From Owenia fusiformis (Eukaryota; Annelida; Polychaeta; Sabellida; Oweniidae), in NCBI GenBank assembly GCA_903813345.2, contig CAIIXF020000009.1, positions 24,340,740 through 24,404,739 on the forward strand: a stretch of 64,000 nucleotides of DNA, written 5' to 3'. Positions 60,901-64,000 of the stretch are shown in pieces. The position numbers and the translations under genes were made by a program. The notes beneath the pieces were generated by a model, which saw nothing but the letters and a program-made list of their open reading frames with translations, ran no database searches and had not been told where the DNA came from. The number at the start of each line of letters is the position of its first letter. The stretch's first letter is position 1.

Positions 60901-63791
60901 GCAACACCGACGGGTAGCATCAGTTCAACATCTTTACGAATGAAACTATCAAGAGGAGGGGATCCACCTAAAACATTACATAGATGACTCAAATCGTGAA
61001 ATATTCTAGACCTCTATATTTGAAACATCAGATTCAATATCAGATTATGATCTCTCACAATACGACTTTTTTATCGTATGATCTGTAAAATGAAGCCCTC
61101 TGATTGGTCGGTTCTTATGTTGTACCAATCTGTATTGTTACTGAGGTTGTCAACAGAAACTATTGGTACAGAGGGGACAATCTCAGTTATACAGAGGATC
61201 ACATGATAAAAACGTTATTGAATGATTTGAAGTGCAAAACAGCAATGTCTCGATATTCTGTATTGGCACTCGACTTCGTCTCGTTCTATTCTATTCTGTA
61301 TTGGCACTCGACTTCGTCTCGTTCCAATACAAAATTTCTCGAACATAATATATCCCGTATTGCACTTCAAATCATTCAATAACTTATAATGTTTAACATA
61401 CAGATATACGAAACGTGGCTTACCCTTCCATTTCAAGGGGGAGTACCAATTTAGTAGGTTTGTTTGGCCATCAAAATAACCGATCTCACGATTGGATCTA
61501 TTCGCCCACCTGTACAGGTAAGTGATACCAACACGAGTTCCGGAGCTATCAAACGCCACAGGGCCCTAAGGACAGAGAGGAAAATAAAAAGAATTCATTT
61601 TTACCACGAGGCAGTTATTTCTATAACATTTCAAGGACTGTAATATTGTGATGCATTATTTTGAGATGATAAAACGCAAATAGGACTCAGAAGATGAAAT
61701 ATTTTCTTCATTCCAGAAAGTACGTACACAAATAGCAAGGTAGCAGGTGGCTGTCAAAGTACATAGATATACATATACAGTTGTAACATACTAACCAATT
61801 ATTAGCCTGATAGCTTACATCCCCCCTCCATAAGTTTGGCTACCAGTATAACTTATCAAAGCCTGCTTATGTTTGGCGATTTTAAAGAATCAAATCCAGA
61901 TCAATCCGAACCAATGTATTTAAAGAACAAAATTAACACTGATAGGCTTAATATGCTAGACTCGATGAGATATATTCTGTTTGCAAAACTTATGAAGGGG
62001 AGTGTACATACTGCAAAGTGTCATGGTAAATGGCACAACAAAGATTAGAGACGAGTTGAAAGTAACTGACTTTCAACAATTGTCATAAAGACTTCAATAA
62101 CACAAATTCCATGATCAGATATCTCAATGTATTTCCAAATAATGATTTTCCAATTACTCAAAAGATCATGTTTACTTTTTACCATATGACTGTATGACAA
62201 CACAACAAACATTTGTTTATCATATCTTCCTTTTGAAAATGTTATGTTAATTAATTTTTACACTGGAGGAAATAAAGTCATATGAAAAAAAGAAAAGAAA
62301 ACGCCAACCGTAAGGCGACCGTAGCTTCCCAAGATCGAGAGAAATATGCAGTTTATATTATATCTAAACTATTTAGATTTTCTTAATCAAATTTGTGAAG
62401 CTACGGCCGCCGTAGAGCAAATATAACTGTATCGTAAAAAAACAATGAGTTTTAGGTATTTTGAAATTAATGCTTCCGACATTTACACTCTCTTTTCTTC
62501 GGTCCAGATAATAAACATTCAATTGAAACTGACTTACCGACGATCCGAAATATGAAAGGTCTTCCAAGCACTCTTTGAAAATATCGGCCATAGTGGAATC
62601 ATCATATGAGAAGTCTTCTAGGGTTTTGTTTATCATAGCAAGTTTAGGGATTGCCGCCTGAAGAGCCAGTGCTATTGCCCATCCCGAATCGTAGGCATAC
62701 GTGTGACTTAAAGATAGCTCCCCGTCATCTATATATTTGGAATACCTCGACCATGCCCTATCGTTGATTTCACTAGGTGTCTGCAATGATAGTGACTGTA
62801 TATTACTGAAGAGTCTTGATTCAATTCCCCACCCTTTCTCTATCATCTAATTCTGAGTAAGAGAGGGAGTAGAGCAGAATATATAGGGCCTTGATGCAAG
62901 ACATATACTAAATGATAAGATTATAAATACATAACAGAACCATTATGATTATTTCGATGAAGAAAGCGTCTGGGGCACAATAGGTGATTAACCCTCGGAG
63001 GGTGAGGTATTCAGAGAGAAACATGTCGAAGTAGAGTAAACAAGATTCTTAGTACTGTACTTTGTTGAACATATCATTCCAGGCCTTTCTTTCATTTATC
63101 CCCTCAAGGAGGACATGACTTAGAGACAAGTCCTTGGATATTGTATCAGATGATGTCAATGATACAATCAGGGATGTTTTTATCTTACCATGCCAGAAAT
63201 TGTTTTTTCACTACTCTCTGAGAGATATTTCTGCTCCATTCCAATATATCCCTCCGCTGCAGTATAGAGTTCTTCTACTGAACATGAGCTGTTAGGCGCA
63301 ACGCCGTAAATTGGTTGCGTTTTGACGGGCCATCCAGGTGTGGCAGCCCAATTCATTAACATCCAAACGTATTTATCGCCGGTGATTCCTATTTTGTAGG
63401 CCTACATAGTGTAATAACAATAAAAACGTGTCATCATTCTGGTTATGAAAGATCCAGGTCGAATGCTCTTAAAGATTACATTTACTTACATTTTTCATCA
63501 ATGGCATACCGCGGATAATAATAAAATTGATGAAGGGATTGCATTGTTTGGAATTTTACTAAAAACTCTTTCAGTACGCTTCTTAACGCATCTATGGAAA
63601 TTGATTGTGTTTCTTTAATCATGGTCTAAAAATATATATAAGTACAACGCACTTTATTGTAGGAATGATTTATTGTTGACACTCATTGACCGAGTTCCAT
63701 GTGCATTTGACTTTACATGACTTACCTCACAGAATACTTGTCGGACGTAAAGGTCATTAATGTTTGCAACAATAATTCTGGCATCATATTG
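45930..63791 (-). CDS. GABBR2: GABA-B receptor subunit 2-like class C GPCR, N-terminal exons outside window
   Basis: Twelve exons on the - strand give 590 codons in frame to TGA at 46001 (or a longer alternative end at 45930). Order: second half of the Venus-flytrap ligand domain, short stalk, seven helices, cytoplasmic tail. Subunit 2 is favoured by KTWRVH at TM3, SSPNLNN before TM2 and LAWETRKVTIPGLNDSK after TM5, as I recall human GABBR2. In mammals subunit 2 pairs with the GABA-binding subunit 1 and couples to Gi/o; that role is inferred. A 6.4 kb intron between TM5 and TM6 exons holds a large minisatellite derived from the TM6 exon's own splice site. The N-terminal lobe and signal peptide lie beyond 64000. 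A GPR156-like or divergent class C receptor is less likely. Confidence 0.93.
46001..46059 (-). CDS. GABBR2: GABA-B receptor last exon, short-frame option
   Basis: Acceptor TTGTCTTTCAG. In phase it encodes DEVSTPKSTRMTNIGSVTT and TGA. A second AG five bases on (ACGAG) opens a different frame of 41 codons (GIHAKIYKDDEHWFSYYLKP..) to TAA at 45930. Both are frame-consistent; I cannot tell which is used. Confidence 0.55.
46404..46599 (-). CDS. GABBR2: GABA-B receptor exon: cytoplasmic tail
   Basis: Acceptor GTACATCTAG, donor G|GTACGT. Encodes VMMRSQNVKVGNFSLGGGTS and MNLKVPKVPKMDNDLQLAD. No coiled-coil heptads are obvious, unlike mammalian tails. Confidence 0.82.
46720..46935. repeat. Foldback with CTCTACAGC / GCTGTAGAG arms in the last-but-one receptor intron
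   Basis: GCTCTACAGCTGGGATACGG and GACCGTAGCTCC are partly mirrored by TTCGCCGTAGCCATGCTGTA GAGC. A similar foldback with GGCGACCGTAGCTTCC arms is at about 62306-62417. Confidence 0.45.
47950..48234. mobile_element. 285-bp MITE
   Basis: Ends CACTGGCGGATCTGG and CCAGATACGCCCCTG are inverted; ATAGT flanks both sides (47945-47949, 48235-48239). The interior is dominated by GGGCC-rich degenerate repeats. Lies just past the TM6-TM7 exon donor. Confidence 0.8.
48307..48461 (-). CDS. GABBR2: GABA-B receptor exon: TM6-TM7
   Basis: Acceptor TTGTGTTTCAG, donor AAG|GTGAGT. Encodes GMCVYNITVLSAFSVPITHL, LTRFCLISSLMIVCTTTTLL and ILFVPK. Its first 30 nt are the coding half of the adjoining 51-bp repeat. 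Confidence 0.94.
48432..49982. repeat. 51-bp minisatellite, about 30 copies, built from the TM6 exon acceptor
   Basis: Each unit on the - strand is about 21 nt of TTACACTATATTGTATTTCAG-like acceptor, written here as two parts TTACACTATATTG and TATTTCAG, plus about 30 nt equal to the start of the TM6 exon (GTATGTGTGTGTACAACATT, then ACAGTGCTCA). The unit next to the gene contains the real exon start. In the distal part (about 49320-49930) two unit types alternate with TTTTACACACACATGCC versus TTGTACACACACATACC. Most units are 51 nt; some differ by a few bases. Confidence 0.95.
50031..50270. repeat. GC-rich patch of degenerate CTCGTACGGGCCTCG repeats
   Basis: CTCGTACGGGCCTCGA recurs at about 50085 and 50120, with variants ATCGTACGGTCCTCGA and CCATACGAGGATCGTG and mirrored forms such as GAGCTCGCACGGAGCCC. 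Strikingly GC-rich for the region. Confidence 0.75.
50271..50977. mobile_element. 707-bp TIR element adjoining the GC-rich patch
   Basis: GAGCACGTGGGTTATCGCAA at the left is mirrored by TTGCGATAACCTACGTGCTC at the right, and weaker similarity continues over about 100 bp. No coding capacity. Confidence 0.75.
52122..52690. repeat. 145-bp tandem repeat, four copies
   Basis: GAACTTGATATCCTCT recurs at 52182, 52327, 52471 and 52618. Units also share AAACAAGATGGCCGCCCAAA and GAAATGGCGATGACAAGATT. The array abuts the left end of the TIR element at 52672. Confidence 0.93.
52672..54205. mobile_element. TIR element (GGAGGAGGGAAA ends), copy A, interrupted by a nested insertion
   Basis: Left end AAAGGAGGAGGGAAAGTATC and GCAACAGATTTCGG; right end is the mirror (CCGAAATCTGTTGCGATA-like, then CTCCTCC). 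Without the 974-bp insertion at 52763-53736 it is about 555 bp and matches copy B at 59050-59572. Confidence 0.8.
52763..53736. mobile_element. Nested 974-bp element with CCAAGGG ends
   Basis: Starts CCAAGGGCGTTACAATACCC and ends with the inverted GGGTATTGATCTTTCCCTTGG (first 20: GGGTATTGATCTTTCCCTTG). TCAGA flanks both sides (52758-52762, 53737-53741). Copy B of the host element shows the uninterrupted target. No transposase frame seen. Confidence 0.8.
54910..55093 (-). CDS. GABBR2: GABA-B receptor exon: ECL2 and TM5
   Basis: Acceptor TTTTTTCAG, donor G|GTGCGT. Encodes HYTECQSKHSLWW with the ECL2 Cys, then YCYKGLLLIIGSLLAWETRK and IPGLNDSKII. Confidence 0.93.
55242..55949. mobile_element. 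TIR element with GCAGGGTTCGAACACC ends
   Basis: The left end GCAGGGTTCGAACACC is mirrored by GTGTACGAACCCTGC. AATTCCCTGACATTTCCAGG sequence occurs near both ends. 708 bp, non-coding. Confidence 0.7.
56334..56545. repeat. 17-bp minisatellite, about 12 copies
   Basis: AATGTTACCCATTGCCC and AATGTTACCCATTGTCT units alternate. In the intron between the TM4 and TM5 exons. Confidence 0.95.
57174..57296 (-). CDS. GABBR2: GABA-B receptor exon: TM4
   Basis: Acceptor GCGTACAG, donor GAG|GTATGG. Encodes VVKDSQLFGMVGVLILVDVL and TTWTIVDPLKASSF. Confidence 0.92.
57341..57530. mobile_element. Small MITE with AGCGGATCCAGG ends
   Basis: AGCGGATCCAGG at the left is mirrored by CCTGGCTACGGGCC at the right, with G-runs just inside both ends. 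Related in its ends to 33248-33355. Confidence 0.6.
57747..57854 (-). CDS. GABBR2: GABA-B receptor exon: TM3
   Basis: Acceptor CCTTAAG, donor AAG|GTAAAG. Encodes AQTWIVTIAFTLAFGCMFTK and TWRVHVLFTNQKLEKK. Confidence 0.93.
58743..58875 (-). CDS. GABBR2: GABA-B receptor exon: TM2
   Basis: Acceptor TTCTTTAG, donor AAC|GTAAGC. Encodes KMSSPNLNNMLLVGAMAIYG and ends VLCN with the TM3 disulfide Cys. Confidence 0.9.
59050..59572. mobile_element. TIR element (GGAGGAGGGAAA ends), copy B
   Basis: 523 bp. AAAGGAGGAGGGAAAATATC at the left is mirrored by GATACTTTCCCTCCTCCTTT at the right; inverted similarity runs about 90 bp. The interior shares ATCACTTATTCCTTTAAAGG and CATGTGGGTGGGTT (or mirror) with copy A. 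Confidence 0.85.
60047..60182. mobile_element. 136-bp foldback MITE
   Basis: AACAAATATTTCACTCTATT and GGTGAATACCTGTA are mirrored by TACAGGTATTCACC and AATAGAGTGAAATATTTGTT. Nearly perfect arms suggest a young copy. A short frame MADEPSRFVKISEDLMT precedes it (59955-60008). Confidence 0.85.
60817..60967 (-). CDS. GABBR2: GABA-B receptor exon: TM1
   Basis: Acceptor TGTTTTAG, donor CA|GTGAGT. Encodes GGSPPLDSFIRKD, then helix VGVAISFITLAILGLGFAVC and FNIRNRKM. Confidence 0.9.
61214..61383. mobile_element. 170-bp foldback MITE next to a receptor exon
   Basis: GTTATTGAATGATTTGAAGT is mirrored by ACTTCAAATCATTCAATAAC. The interior has a 30-bp tandem duplication of TATTCTGTATTGGCACTCGA. It ends 40 bp from the exon at 61424-61565. 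Confidence 0.9.
61424..61565 (-). CDS. GABBR2: GABA-B receptor exon: end of ligand domain
   Basis: Acceptor TGTCCTTAG, donor G|GTAAGC. Encodes GPVAFDSSGTRVGITYLYRW and REIGYFDGQTNLLNW. Confidence 0.92.
62538..62780 (-). CDS. GABBR2: GABA-B receptor exon: ligand domain
   Basis: Acceptor ATCATTGCAG, donor TCG|GTAAGT. 81 codons with YAYDSGWAIALALQAAIPKL and LEDFSYDDSTMADIF, matching APLAYDAIWALALAL and LEDFNYNN. Confidence 0.92.
63189..63401 (-). CDS. GABBR2: GABA-B receptor exon: ligand domain
   Basis: Acceptor CACTATGTAG, donor ATG|GTAAGA. 71 codons with AYKIGITGDKYVWMLMNWA, NSSCSVEELYTAAEGYIGME and SEKTISGM, matching the CTxEEM..AxEGH region. Confidence 0.9.
63726..63791 (-). CDS. GABBR2: GABA-B receptor exon: ligand domain
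   Basis: Acceptor TTTCTTTCAG, donor GAG|GTAAGT. 22 codons including DARIIVANINDLYVRQVFCE, the strand-helix of the flytrap hinge (DARIIVG in human). Confidence 0.88.
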
Positions 63792-64000
63792 CTGAAAGAA
63801 ACAGACTATATAATAAGATCTCTAAATACCCCAGGGACTCTTATTAGTTGGACACTTTTCTGCGCCGCGGCATTTTGTTTCACATTGTTTAAGAATATAA
63901 TTTGAAACTGCAGTGACATTATTAATGATGATACTCAAACAAAATGGCATTCAATTTTCCTGAGCTGAAACAAATATAGAACAGAACTGAACCAAGACAT

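Overview
The window is animal nuclear DNA from a non-vertebrate metazoan. Genes are split by many short introns with GT..AG borders, the background is AT-rich, and the introns are full of tandem repeats and terminal-inverted-repeat (TIR) elements. The proteins are of animal type: a long ABCC1/MRP1-like transporter, a secreted serpin, a Golgi-type carbohydrate sulfotransferase and a GABA-B receptor. I cannot name the phylum with confidence; an echinoderm, hemichordate, amphioxus or lophotrochozoan would all fit.

Layout. (1) 1293-38586, + strand: the last 1298 codons of an ABCC1/MRP1-like ABC exporter. It has 24 constitutive exons and, between exons 16 and 18, a cluster of EIGHT alternative copies of one exon (17a-17h, 9342-26320). 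Every copy is exactly 311 nt, enters in phase 1 and leaves in phase 0, and encodes the same 104-residue slice of the second membrane domain (TM13, coupling-helix loop, TM14-15). The full 25-exon reading frame closes only when exactly one copy is used. (2) Nested in the cluster, between copies e and f, is an intronless carbohydrate sulfotransferase gene (16992-18116, +). (3) Nested antisense in the intron between exons 21 and 22 is a secreted serpin (32915-31225, -) with two alternative reactive-loop exons. (4) 63791 to about 45930, - strand: a GABA-B receptor subunit 2-like class C GPCR lacking its N-terminal exons. (5) Introns and intergenic DNA hold a 3.1 kb element with 300-bp TIRs (21239-24350), a decayed mariner-like element (41860-42830), nested TIR elements (52672-54205), many MITE-like foldbacks, a dispersed element sharing a TGTCACCACCAC core, and several tandem arrays.

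Most notable. First, the transporter has a Dscam-like choice of one of eight membrane-domain cassettes, with a decayed ninth copy at 12917-13003. Variation among copies falls on positions that align with human MRP1 substrate-pocket residues, while the coupling motif is fixed. Second, the serpin can swap its inhibitory loop. Third, the acceptor and first 30 coding bases of the GABA-B TM6 exon have been amplified into an array of about 30 copies with a 51-bp period (48432-49982), each with a 3' splice site directly followed by a donor-like GTATGT. Fourth, the C-terminal codons and stop of the transporter are tandemly repeated through its 3' UTR.

Exon borders were assigned by eye from splice consensus, frame continuity and remembered family sequences. 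No transcript evidence or search was available.
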